Shown here piece by piece: positions 1 to 6,393 of a stretch of 10,665 bases of DNA (positions within the stretch are counted from its first letter, which is position 1; every line of letters starts with the position of its first letter). The position numbers and the translations under genes were made by a program. This DNA comes from Planctomycetales bacterium 4484_123 (lineage in GTDB: Bacteria; Planctomycetota; Phycisphaerae; SM23-33): positions 1 through 10,665 of the forward strand of contig MVCS01000033.1 of the NCBI GenBank assembly GCA_002049885.1, given 5' to 3'. The notes beneath the pieces are model-generated. The model searched no databases and was not told the origin of the DNA. It was given only the letters and a program-made list of their open reading frames with translations.

Positions 1-746
1 AAGACCATGGTCTGGACGTTGACGGCCGTGCCCAGCAGGCCGCGAATGTCGTTCAACTGGCGGTACTTGATGGCCCGGGGATTGTTCCAGGAGCCGAAGA
101 CCGCGTCGATGGCCGCCGCCAATTGCTGGCGGGCGTCCTGCGGGAAGCGCTTGTGTGCCCTCTTGTACACCTGCTTGTAGGCGGCACAGACGGCCTTGAG
201 GCCATCGACGTCCAGGTCGGTGTCGAGCTTGGCCCTGCGACGCCTCTTGACGGCCGTCAGGGCGCGCTCGAAGTGCTCGTGCTCGATGCCGAGGACCACG
301 TCGCCGAACATCTGCATCAGCCGGCGGTAGGCATCCCAGACGAAACGCTCGTTGCCCGTCAGTGCCGCCAAGGCGCGGAGGGTCTCATCGTTGAGGCCGA
401 GGTTCAGCACCGTGTCCATCATGCCGGGCATGGACACCGCGGCGCCCGACCGGACCGAGACCAACAGCGGCCTGCTGCCATAGCCGAAGGTCTTGCCGGT
501 GACCTTCTCCAGCAGCGCCAGGTTCCTGTCCACCTCTGCGCGCAGCCCAACCGGCCAGCGCTTGCCCTGGCGGTAGAACTGCTCGCAGGCCTCGGTGGTG
601 ATGGTGAACCCAGGCGGGACCGGCAGGCCCAGGGAGGCCATCTCCGCCAGATTCGCGCCCTTGCCCCCGAGCAATTGTTTCATGTCGGCCCGGCCCTCGG
701 TCCTGCCGCCGCCGAAGAAATACACGTACTTTTTCCTCTTGGCCAT
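1..746 (-). CDS. ppdK: Pyruvate phosphate dikinase, N-terminal part (cut by window edge)
   Basis: Pyruvate phosphate dikinase interconverts pyruvate + ATP + Pi and phosphoenolpyruvate + AMP + PPi in the cytoplasm. Reading the minus strand from the ATG at 746-744 gives 248 codons open to the left edge, so only about the first quarter of a usual ~880-residue enzyme is present. Visible family motifs of the N-terminal nucleotide-binding domain are LLGGKGANLAEM (residues 25-36), LPVPPGFTITTEAC (41-54), SVRSGAAVSMPGMMDT (97-112) and, at the window edge, SWNNPRAIKYR followed by GTAVNVQTMV (to 248). The start is supported by a GGGAG ribosome-binding site about 10 bases upstream and by the usual short lead before the glycine-rich FGGG stretch. 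It is transcribed away from the PEP-CTERM gene to its right. Identity is very secure; direction of flux (gluconeogenic or glycolytic) cannot be told from sequence. Confidence 0.95.
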   Translation of the reverse strand, partial: MAKRKKYVYFFGGGRTEGRADMKQLLGGKGANLAEMASLGLPVPPGFTITTEACEQFYRQGKRWPVGLRAEVDRNLALLEKVTGKTFGYGSRPLLVSVRSGAAVSMPGMMDTVLNLGLNDETLRALAALTGNERFVWDAYRRLMQMFGDVVLGIEHEHFERALTAVKRRRRAKLDTDLDVDGLKAVCAAYKQVYKRAHKRFPQDARQQLAAAIDAVFGSWNNPRAIKYRQLNDIRGLLGTAVNVQTMV

Positions 747-904
747 GGCTCGCCGTCTCCCAACAATCACTGAGGTATCAAGCCCACGGAGCTCGGTCCG
801 GCCCCAACCGGCAGGGCAGTCCCCCGCTGCGCCAGACGTACCGGGAAGGACCTCCGCCTACCGTACACACACAACGGACCGGGCAGTCTAGCCCCCCCGC
901 CCCC
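747..904. other. Intergenic upstream region of ppdK
   Basis: This 158-base stretch lies between the ppdK start on the minus strand and the first possible start of the PEP-CTERM ORF on the plus strand. It must hold the ppdK promoter unless that is further right. I see only the GGGAG ribosome-binding site for ppdK (about 756-760 on the minus strand) and no convincing -35/-10 pair at 16-18 base spacing. A C-rich run sits at about 892-904 just before the plus-strand ORF. No tRNA, riboswitch or terminator structure was recognised. Confidence 0.4.
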
Positions 905-1582
905 GTGCTGTCAACGGCTTTCGAAGTCCACCAGGTCACTTTGGCTGGCACAACGTTCATCGTAGAAACGGCGGGCAAGCGCGGAGGTACTTCGGCGGTG
1001 CCGTCGGCAACGTCGGCGAAGCAAGGAGGGCGAGTCTTGCACGGAGGCACCACTGGCATTGCAGCGCGGTCAGAGGATTGCAGCGCCCGCCGGGCTCTTC
1101 GAGCCAAGCAAGATCGAGGAGTGACCAACAACATCATCCGCGGCAACGTCAGGGACTCCGTCCCCGGCGACTGGTCCAACGCCGCCGCCCGGGCCACGGG
1201 CAACATCGTGGACAACACCGGCACACAGGTCACGCCGGCATGGTTCACCGACCACGCCCTCGGCAACCTGCATCTGACCGACCAGCCCGCCGCCGCCGTC
1301 GACCAGGCCACCGTGCTGCCGGAGGTCCCCGAGGATTTCGACACCGGCTCCCGCCCCTGCGGACCGGCCCCCGACATGGGCGCCGATGAATTCGGCTGGC
1401 CCATCCCCGGCGACGCCAACCTCGACGGCACCGTCGGCATCGCCGACCTGGGAGCACTGGCCGACCACTACGGCCAGGGCGCAGGCGGCACCCCGGCGGT
1501 GCCCGAACCGGCCTGTGCAGCGCTGATGCTGGCAGGCGTCGCGGCCCTGGTGCTGCGCAGGGCCAGGCCCTCCGCCAAGTGA
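905..1582 (+). CDS. PEP-CTERM protein with dockerin-like repeat, probably a 5'-truncated remnant
   Basis: The frame encodes 225 residues. The C-terminal half resembles the end of a secreted right-handed beta-helix protein: NNIIRGN near residue 75, then the APDMGADEFG motif (155-164) that commonly closes such repeats. A single dockerin type I-like calcium loop follows (GDANLDGTVGIADLGAL, 169-185). The end is a PEP-CTERM signal: PEP at 200-202, a hydrophobic segment about 203-217, then RRARPSAK. In this family the tail directs exosortase-dependent sorting to the cell surface. There is no signal peptide, and residues 1-72 look like translated non-coding DNA. The ATG-like start at 905 is really a poor GTG/CTG context without a ribosome-binding site, while an in-frame GTG at 1121 follows GAGGA too closely to be convincing. 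A complete protein would be several hundred residues, so a truncated or decayed gene is the likeliest reading; a small functional protein is possible. Confidence 0.5.
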   Translation: MLSTAFEVHQVTLAGTTFIVETAGKRGGTSAVPSATSAKQGGRVLHGGTTGIAARSEDCSARRALRAKQDRGVTNNIIRGNVRDSVPGDWSNAAARATGNIVDNTGTQVTPAWFTDHALGNLHLTDQPAAAVDQATVLPEVPEDFDTGSRPCGPAPDMGADEFGWPIPGDANLDGTVGIADLGALADHYGQGAGGTPAVPEPACAALMLAGVAALVLRRARPSAK

Positions 1583-1787
1583 GCGCCGGACGAATCGCAT
1601 CCGCCCCGTACGTCGCGCTTCTTCGGGCCGGCAGCAGCGCCGGCTGCGCGCTCGTGCCGCAACGGGTGCCCGGGGGCGTCCGGCACCGGCAAATCGGCCT
1701 TGACCGCAGCGGTCCCCGCCAGTAAGAGAGGCTCTTCGGCCGTGGCAGCGCGCGTGCGTATCGTGCCCCGAGCCGGCGGAACCACCA
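1583..1787 (+). other. Intergenic region upstream of pheA
   Basis: This 205-base spacer separates the PEP-CTERM gene from pheA. It holds a small GC hairpin at 1634-1647 (GCAGC, loop GCCG, GCTGC) within a pair of GCCGGC repeats (1627-1632 and 1639-1644), with no following T-run, so it is not a standard intrinsic terminator. A weak promoter candidate at 1700-1728 is listed separately. No T-box, leader peptide or attenuator for phenylalanine control was recognised. Confidence 0.4.
1700..1728 (+). promoter_or_regulatory. Weak sigma70-like promoter candidate for pheA
   Basis: TTGACC at 1700-1705 matches five of six bases of the -35 consensus. With a 17-base spacer the -10 position is TAAGAG (1723-1728), matching only three of six. 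It would give a leader of about 50 bases before the pheA GTG at 1788. The position suits a promoter for the pheA-aroF pair, but a half-match in GC-rich DNA is weak evidence. Confidence 0.25.
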
Positions 1788-2891
1788 GTGCCTCAGCAGA
1801 GCCCCGACAGCCCGCAGCGCGACCTGGAAGAACTGCGAAAGCAGATCGACGAACTCGACCGGAAGATCGTCGAGCTGCTGAACGCCCGCGCGCGCGTGGT
1901 GGTGGAGATAGGCAAGGCCAAGCAGGCGACCGGCGCGCAGATCTACGCCCCCGACCGGGAAAAGGCCGTGCTGGACCGCGTGGCCGCACTGAACACCGGC
2001 CCCCTGCCGCAGCGCACCCTCCAGGCCATCTACCGCGAGTTGATGAGCGGGTCGTTCGCCCTCGAACAGCCCCTGCGCATCGGGTACCTGGGCCCGGAGG
2101 GCTCCTTCAGCCACCTGGCGGCGGTGAGGAAGTTCGGGGCATCGGTGGAGTATCTGCCCATGGCCGACATCCGCGCCGTCTTCGAGGAGACCGGCAAGGG
2201 CCACGTGGACCTGGGCATGGTTCCCATCGAGAACAGCCTTGGCGGCGGCGTCATCGAGACCATGGACGCCTTCATGGACCATGACGTGCGCATCCGCGCG
2301 GAGGTGCTGGTGGAGATTCACCACAACCTGCTGGCCAACTGCCCCCCGGAGGAGATCACCATGATCGCCTCCAAGCCGGAGATCTTCGCCCAGTGCCGGA
2401 ACTGGCTGAGCCGGTCGTTCCACAAGGCCGACCGCATCCCCGTGGCCAGCTCCGCCCGGGCGGCGGAGATGGCCGCCCAGCAGCACGGCATGGCGGCCAT
2501 CGGGTCGGTCATGGCGGCCGAGCTTTACGGCCTCAAGGTCATCTTCGCCAACATCGAGGACAACCCCTCCAACCTGACCCGGTTCTTCGTGATCGGCAAA
2601 GGCGAGGGCCCGGGCCCCACCGGCAGCGACAAGACCACGCTGATGTTCACCACCGTCCACCGGGCCGGGGCCCTGGTGGAGGTGCTGAACGTCCTGGGCG
2701 CCCACGGCGTGAACATGACCAACATCGACACACGTCCCAGCAAGCGACGAAACTGGGAGTACTACTTCTTCGTGGACTGCGAAGGGCACATGGCCGAGCC
2801 GAACATGGCCGAGGCGGTCGAGGACGCCACCGCTCACTGCCTGGAGATGCACGTGCTGGGCAGTTACCCCAAGGCCAACGAGCCCGTCTGA
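1788..2891 (+). CDS. pheA: Bifunctional chorismate mutase / prephenate dehydratase
   Basis: This protein converts chorismate to prephenate and then phenylpyruvate, the committed steps to phenylalanine. Its 367 residues match the usual length of the P-protein. The AroQ-type mutase domain spans about 10-90, with R17, R34, K45, R57, E58 and E84 in the expected catalytic positions. The dehydratase domain spans about 97-270, with GYLGPEGSFSHLA (99-111), VPIENSLGGGV (145-155) and the TRF motif containing the catalytic threonine (T264 in SNLTRFFVIG). The C-terminal ACT domain (about 282-360) has the GAL motif (294-296) and DTRP (314-317) where the classical Phe-binding motif is ESRP, so phenylalanine feedback is probable. 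The start is GTG at 1788: it is the first start codon after an in-frame TGA at 1701, with a weak GGCGGA seven bases upstream. DAHP synthase follows 37 bases downstream, so the two are likely co-transcribed. Confidence 0.95.
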   Translation: MPQQSPDSPQRDLEELRKQIDELDRKIVELLNARARVVVEIGKAKQATGAQIYAPDREKAVLDRVAALNTGPLPQRTLQAIYRELMSGSFALEQPLRIGYLGPEGSFSHLAAVRKFGASVEYLPMADIRAVFEETGKGHVDLGMVPIENSLGGGVIETMDAFMDHDVRIRAEVLVEIHHNLLANCPPEEITMIASKPEIFAQCRNWLSRSFHKADRIPVASSARAAEMAAQQHGMAAIGSVMAAELYGLKVIFANIEDNPSNLTRFFVIGKGEGPGPTGSDKTTLMFTTVHRAGALVEVLNVLGAHGVNMTNIDTRPSKRRNWEYYFFVDCEGHMAEPNMAEAVEDATAHCLEMHVLGSYPKANEPV

Positions 2892-2928
2892 TGCCGCCGA
2901 AGACGGCGGCATGCGGGGAAGACCAACG

Positions 2929-3969
2929 ATGATCGTGGTAATGAAACAAGGCGCGACCGACGCGCAGATCGATCACGTCATCGAGCGGATCGAGCAGTTG
3001 GGACTGCGCTCGCACGTCTCCCGCGGGCAGTTCCGCACCATCATCGGCGCCATCGGCGACAAGCAGCCGGCACACCAGCAGATCCTTGAGGCCCTGGCCG
3101 GGGTTGAGCGCGTGGTCCCCATCATGAAGCCCTTCAAGCTGGCCTCGCGCGAGTTCCACGCTGAGAACTCGGTGGTGGAGGTGGCCGGCGTGCGCTTCGG
3201 CGGGCCGGAGATAAGCATCATCGCCGGGCCCTGCGCGGTGGAGAACGCCGAGATGATGGAGCGCATCGGCCGGGCGGTGGCCGCGGGCGGCGCGGTGATG
3301 CTTCGCGGCGGGGCGTTCAAGCCGCGCACCAGCCCGTATGACTTCCAGGGCCTGGGCGAGGACGGGCTGAAGCTGCTGCGCGCCGCCGGCGACCGCCTGG
3401 GCCTGCCGGTGGTCTCGGAGGTGCTGGCCGCCGCCGACGTGGAACTTGTAGGCCGGTACGTGGACATGTTCCAGGTCGGCGCCCGCAACATGCAGAACTT
3501 CCAACTGCTGAAGGAAATCGGCCAAGCCGGCAAGCCCGTGCTGCTGAAGCGAGGTTTCGCGGCCACCATCCGCGAGTACCTCATGAGCGCCGAGTACGTG
3601 CTGTCGCGCGGGAACCATAACGTGGTCCTGTGCGAGCGCGGGATAAAGAGTTTCGAGACGGAGGTGCGGTTCACCCTGGACGTCTCGGCCGTGCCGGTCA
3701 TCAAGGAATACAGCCACCTGCCCGTGCTCGTGGACCCGTCACACGCGGCCGGCAGACGACAACTGGTCCCGGCCCTGGCCCTGGCCGGCATCGCCGCCGG
3801 CGCCGACGGCATCATCGTGGAGGTGCACGACCGGCCGGAAGAGGCCCTCTGCGACGGGCCGCAGGCCCTGCTGCCGGAGGACTTCCGCCAACTGGTTGAC
3901 CGGATCGGTCGGCTGGCCGCGGCCCTGGGGCGGGGCCTGAGCCGCCCGTCGTCGCAACAGCCGGAATAG
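2929..3969 (+). CDS. aroF: 3-deoxy-7-phosphoheptulonate synthase (DAHP synthase, type I-beta, with N-terminal regulatory domain)
   Basis: DAHP synthase condenses phosphoenolpyruvate with erythrose 4-phosphate, the first step of the shikimate pathway. The 346-residue protein has an N-terminal ferredoxin-like (ACT-like) regulatory domain (about 1-70, starting MIVVMKQGAT) and a TIM-barrel catalytic domain. Motifs are AGPCAVE (99-105), LRGGAFKPRTSPYDFQG (125-141), FQVGARNMQNFQLL (181-194), LLKRG (205-209) and VDPSHAAGRR (268-277). C102, H272, E298 and D309 fall at the metal-ligand positions I recall for the Thermotoga maritima enzyme, which supports the chosen start. An in-frame ATG at 2911 would add six residues, but GGGGAAG lies about 8 bases before 2929, so 2929 is preferred. 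The architecture implies feedback by phenylalanine and/or tyrosine. It follows pheA closely and precedes tpiA by 61 bases. The symbol is by common usage; aroG or aroA(Ib) is also used. Confidence 0.95.
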   Translation: MIVVMKQGATDAQIDHVIERIEQLGLRSHVSRGQFRTIIGAIGDKQPAHQQILEALAGVERVVPIMKPFKLASREFHAENSVVEVAGVRFGGPEISIIAGPCAVENAEMMERIGRAVAAGGAVMLRGGAFKPRTSPYDFQGLGEDGLKLLRAAGDRLGLPVVSEVLAAADVELVGRYVDMFQVGARNMQNFQLLKEIGQAGKPVLLKRGFAATIREYLMSAEYVLSRGNHNVVLCERGIKSFETEVRFTLDVSAVPVIKEYSHLPVLVDPSHAAGRRQLVPALALAGIAAGADGIIVEVHDRPEEALCDGPQALLPEDFRQLVDRIGRLAAALGRGLSRPSSQQPE

Positions 3970-4030
3970 GCCCGCTGGCCAGCAGGTCGGGGCCGGAAGG
4001 CACTCAGACTCGAAGGTCAAGGAGCAGTCG

Positions 4031-4795
4031 ATGCCCAGGAAGCTATTCATCGCCGGCAACTGGAAGATGAACACCAACGCCGCCTCGGCCCGCGCCCTGG
4101 CCGAGGCGCTGGTGGAGAAGATCGGCTCGGTGGAGGCGGTGGACCTGGCCGTCTGCCCGCCGTTCGTGTACCTCTCGGCGGTGGGCGAGGTGCTGGCCGC
4201 CAGCCGCATCGCCCTGGGGGCCCAGGATGTCTACTATGAAGACGACGGGGCCTTCACCGGCGAGGTCTCCACGGCCATGCTCAAGGACGTTGGCTGCAGC
4301 TATGTCATCTGCGGCCACAGCGAGCGCCGACACGTCATCGGCGAGACCGACGAGCTGATCAACCGCAAACTGCTCAAGGCCCTCGGCGACGGACTGCGAC
4401 CCATCCTCTGCGTGGGCGAACTGCTGGAGGAACGTCGCGCGGAGGAGACCCTGGAGGTCGTCCGGCGGCAGGTGCAGTTGGGCCTGGAGGGCGTCTCCGG
4501 CGGCGACGTCGACAAGGTGACCATCGCCTACGAGCCGGTCTGGGCCATCGGCACGGGGGTGGTGGCCACGCCCGAGCAGGCCCAGGAGGTGCACGCCATG
4601 ATCCGGGAGGTGCTGGCCCAGCTATACGACCAGGCCATCGCCGAGGCCATGCGCATCCAGTACGGCGGGTCGGTCAAGCCCAAGAACGCCGAGGCCCTGC
4701 TGGCCTGCCCGGACGTGGACGGTGCCCTGGTCGGGGGGGCCAGCCTGAAGGCCGACCAGTTCGCCGAGATCGTCTCCAAGGGCCTGGGAGGCTGA
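4031..4795 (+). CDS. tpiA: Triosephosphate isomerase
   Basis: Triosephosphate isomerase interconverts dihydroxyacetone phosphate and glyceraldehyde 3-phosphate in central carbon metabolism. The 254-residue protein is full length. It shows the N-terminal AGNWKMN motif with N10 and K12, the electrophilic histidine in CGHSERR (H96), the catalytic base in AYEPVWAIGTG (E168) followed by active-site loop 6, and the phosphate-binding YGGSVKP (211-217) and GALVGGASL (231-239) segments. The start is fixed by AAGGAG about seven bases upstream and by the standard 8-residue lead to AGNWK. All catalytic residues are intact. It lies directly before secG, a pairing found in many bacteria, although a promoter candidate separates the two here. 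Confidence 0.98.
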   Translation: MPRKLFIAGNWKMNTNAASARALAEALVEKIGSVEAVDLAVCPPFVYLSAVGEVLAASRIALGAQDVYYEDDGAFTGEVSTAMLKDVGCSYVICGHSERRHVIGETDELINRKLLKALGDGLRPILCVGELLEERRAEETLEVVRRQVQLGLEGVSGGDVDKVTIAYEPVWAIGTGVVATPEQAQEVHAMIREVLAQLYDQAIAEAMRIQYGGSVKPKNAEALLACPDVDGALVGGASLKADQFAEIVSKGLGG

Positions 4796-4826
4796 CCGGC
4801 GGCAAGGCCGTCGGGGCGATTGCGGA

Positions 4827-4854
4827 TTGCCACGCCCGCAAGGGTTGTTATGAT
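4827..4854 (+). promoter_or_regulatory. Sigma70-like promoter candidate before secG
   Basis: In the 97-base tpiA-secG spacer, TTGCCA (4827-4832) and TATGAT (4849-4854) are separated by 16 bases. Each matches five of six consensus bases. The spacer is visibly more AT-rich than the flanking genes. Transcription would begin near 4861, giving a leader of about 30 bases with the GAGGAG ribosome-binding site of secG. It would drive the secG-yicC-gmk-rpoZ-coa cluster. Confidence 0.5.
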
Positions 4855-4892
4855 TTGACCGATCCGGACGGGTTGGAGCACAGAGGAGCAAG

Positions 4893-5441
4893 ATGACAAC
4901 GTTCCTGGCAGTGCTGTTCGTCATCATCTGCCTGCTGCTGATAATAGTGATCCTTCTTCAGAAGGGCCGGGGCGCCGGTCTGGGTGGCGCCTTCGGCGGC
5001 ATCGGCAGCTCGGCCTTCGGCACGCGGACGGGGGACGTCTTCACCTGGGTGACCATCATCCTCGTGGGCGTCTTCCTGCTGCTGGCGGTAGTGGCCACGC
5101 GGGTCTTCACACCCACCCCCACGCCGGTGGACACGCCCACGTTCGTCCCGCCGCCCGGGCCCATCAACAAGACCATCCGCGTCTCCATCCAGTGCCGGAC
5201 GCCCAAGGCGAGGATCTTCTACACGCTCGACGGCAGCGATCCCACCAAGGAGGCCATCGAGTACGACGGCGCCACGGTGCCGGTCCGGCCCGGCCAGACG
5301 CTCAAGGCACGGGCGTTCCTTCGGGGCTGGAAGGACAGCGAGGTGGCCGTCGGCGTGTACGCCGACGCCCTCAAGGCGACCACCACCACCGCACCGACCA
5401 CCAGCACCGCCCCCGCGACCGCCACGGGGCCGGCCAAATAG
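4893..5441 (+). CDS. secG: SecG translocase subunit with C-terminal CHB_HEX_C-like domain
   Basis: SecG is the small accessory membrane subunit of the SecYEG protein-export channel. Residues 1-70 are a normal SecG: transmembrane segment about 3-22, the hallmark LLQKGRGAGLGGAFGG loop (21-36), GSSAFGTRTG (38-47) and a second transmembrane segment about 50-69. Typical SecG proteins end soon after this. Here a Pro/Thr-rich linker (72-90) leads to a beta-sandwich-like domain (about 95-157) with FYTLDGSDPT (109-118) and LKARAFLRGWKDSEV (137-151), the pattern of the chitobiase/beta-hexosaminidase C-terminal family (Pfam CHB_HEX_C_1). A Thr/Ala/Pro tail ends the protein at 182. With the usual two-span topology the C-terminus lies outside the cytoplasm, where such a domain is plausible. 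GAGGAG lies about five bases before the ATG. The next gene, yicC, begins 11 bases after the stop. The SecG call is secure; the domain call rests on motif recognition. Confidence 0.92.
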   Translation: MTTFLAVLFVIICLLLIIVILLQKGRGAGLGGAFGGIGSSAFGTRTGDVFTWVTIILVGVFLLLAVVATRVFTPTPTPVDTPTFVPPPGPINKTIRVSIQCRTPKARIFYTLDGSDPTKEAIEYDGATVPVRPGQTLKARAFLRGWKDSEVAVGVYADALKATTTTAPTTSTAPATATGPAK

Positions 5442-5452
5442 GAGCCGAGCCG

Positions 5453-6337
5453 ATGGCTCGCTCAATGACAGGCTACGGGGACGCACGCGGCCAGGTGGCC
5501 GGCGCCGAGTACGCCGTGGAGGTCCGCGCGGTCAACAGCCGGTACTTCAAGGCCGTCATCCGCCTGCCGGAGATGTGGGGCTTCCTGGAGACCGACATCG
5601 AGTCCCTTCTGCGGCGCCGCCTGCACCGCGGCAGCATCCACCTGACGATGCGGATGAAGGCGAGCTCGCCGGAGACGACCTACGAGGTCAATACCGCCGC
5701 GCTGGAACGTTACCTGGAACAAATCGAGATGGTCCGTCCCGACCAGACCGACGTGGCCCTGACGGTGGACCTGGCCTCGCTGCTGCAACTGCCCGGCGTG
5801 TGCCTGCCGCCGGAGGCCGGGGAGCTGGCCGAGAAGGCCGGCCCGGCCCTGATGGCCATGGTGGACCAGGCCATCGACGCCGTCATCGCCATGCGCCTGA
5901 CCGAGGGAAAGAGCATCGCCGAGGACCTGCGGGCCCAGTGCCAGCTCATCGAACAGCGACTGGGGGTAATCGCCGGCCGCGCCGACTGCGTGGTGGCCGA
6001 CTACCACGAACGACTGAAGCGGCGCGTGGAGGAGCTGACAGCGGCAGCCAGCCTGAAGATCGACGAGGCAGACCTGGCCCGCGAGGTCGCCATCTTCGCC
6101 GAGCGCTGCGACATCGCCGAGGAGATATCCCGGCTTCGGGCGCACCTCCAGCAGTTCCGCGAGGCCCTGGAGGGCGAGGAACGACCCGGGCGGAAGCTGG
6201 AGTTCATCGCCCAGGAGATGCTCCGCGAGGCCAACACTATCGCCGCCAAGGCCGGCGACAGCGATATCGCCCGCAACGTCGTCGAGATCAAGACGGCCGT
6301 GGACCGCATCAAGGAACAGACCCAAAACCTGGAGTGA
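5453..6337 (+). CDS. yicC: YicC family endoribonuclease
   Basis: YicC-family proteins are cytoplasmic endoribonucleases; E. coli YicC has been linked to RNA turnover. The 294-residue length is normal. The family signature RSMTGYGDA stands at residues 3-11, followed by EVRAVNSRYFK (23-33) and RRRLHRGSIHL (54-64). The conserved C-terminal domain (DUF1732, about 208-294) shows IFAERCDIAEEISRL (214-228), the GRKLEFIAQEM stretch (246-256), and REANTIAAKA followed by IKTAVDRIKEQ (279-289). The central part is rich in predicted helix. The start at 5453 is set by the signature and by AGGAG at 5440-5444, which overlaps the secG stop codon and indicates translational coupling. An open frame extends upstream to 5192 inside secG but is not coding there. 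The yicC-gmk-rpoZ order is conserved in many bacteria. Confidence 0.95.
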   Translation: MARSMTGYGDARGQVAGAEYAVEVRAVNSRYFKAVIRLPEMWGFLETDIESLLRRRLHRGSIHLTMRMKASSPETTYEVNTAALERYLEQIEMVRPDQTDVALTVDLASLLQLPGVCLPPEAGELAEKAGPALMAMVDQAIDAVIAMRLTEGKSIAEDLRAQCQLIEQRLGVIAGRADCVVADYHERLKRRVEELTAAASLKIDEADLAREVAIFAERCDIAEEISRLRAHLQQFREALEGEERPGRKLEFIAQEMLREANTIAAKAGDSDIARNVVEIKTAVDRIKEQTQNLE

Positions 6338-6393
6338 GCCACGGGGCCGCGGCGGGCAGGCAGGCAGATGGGGGCTGGCAGGATTCGGCATCC

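Noticed and set aside
123..773. 216-residue open frame on the plus strand
   Set aside because: It lies antisense to ppdK, whose minus-strand reading has clear dikinase motifs. The plus frame has no recognisable motif.
780..890. Minus-strand promoter for ppdK
   Set aside because: Possible -10 words (such as TGATAC) have no -35 partner at acceptable spacing, so no site was called.
890..935. Minus-strand KAVDSTGAGG, resembling the DTTGAGD motif of PfkB sugar kinases
   Set aside because: Only about ten residues match, the following aspartate and phenylalanine are missing, and no other kinase motif lies in the same frame.
1627..1647. GC-rich hairpin after the PEP-CTERM gene as a terminator
   Set aside because: The stem is short and no T-run follows; such palindromes are frequent in this GC-rich DNA.
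1245..2912. 555-residue open frame on the minus strand
   Set aside because: It is a high-GC shadow of pheA and the PEP-CTERM gene; the composition is typical of antisense frames (His/Gly/Val/Leu-rich) and there is no domain pattern.
3974..3983. Perfect palindrome GCTGGCCAGC between aroF and tpiA
   Set aside because: Ten bases of GC-rich palindrome are expected by chance; no second copy or operator context was seen.
6350..6370. Short GGCA tandem repeat before gmk
   Set aside because: Only about three imperfect copies are present; too short to be called a repeat feature.
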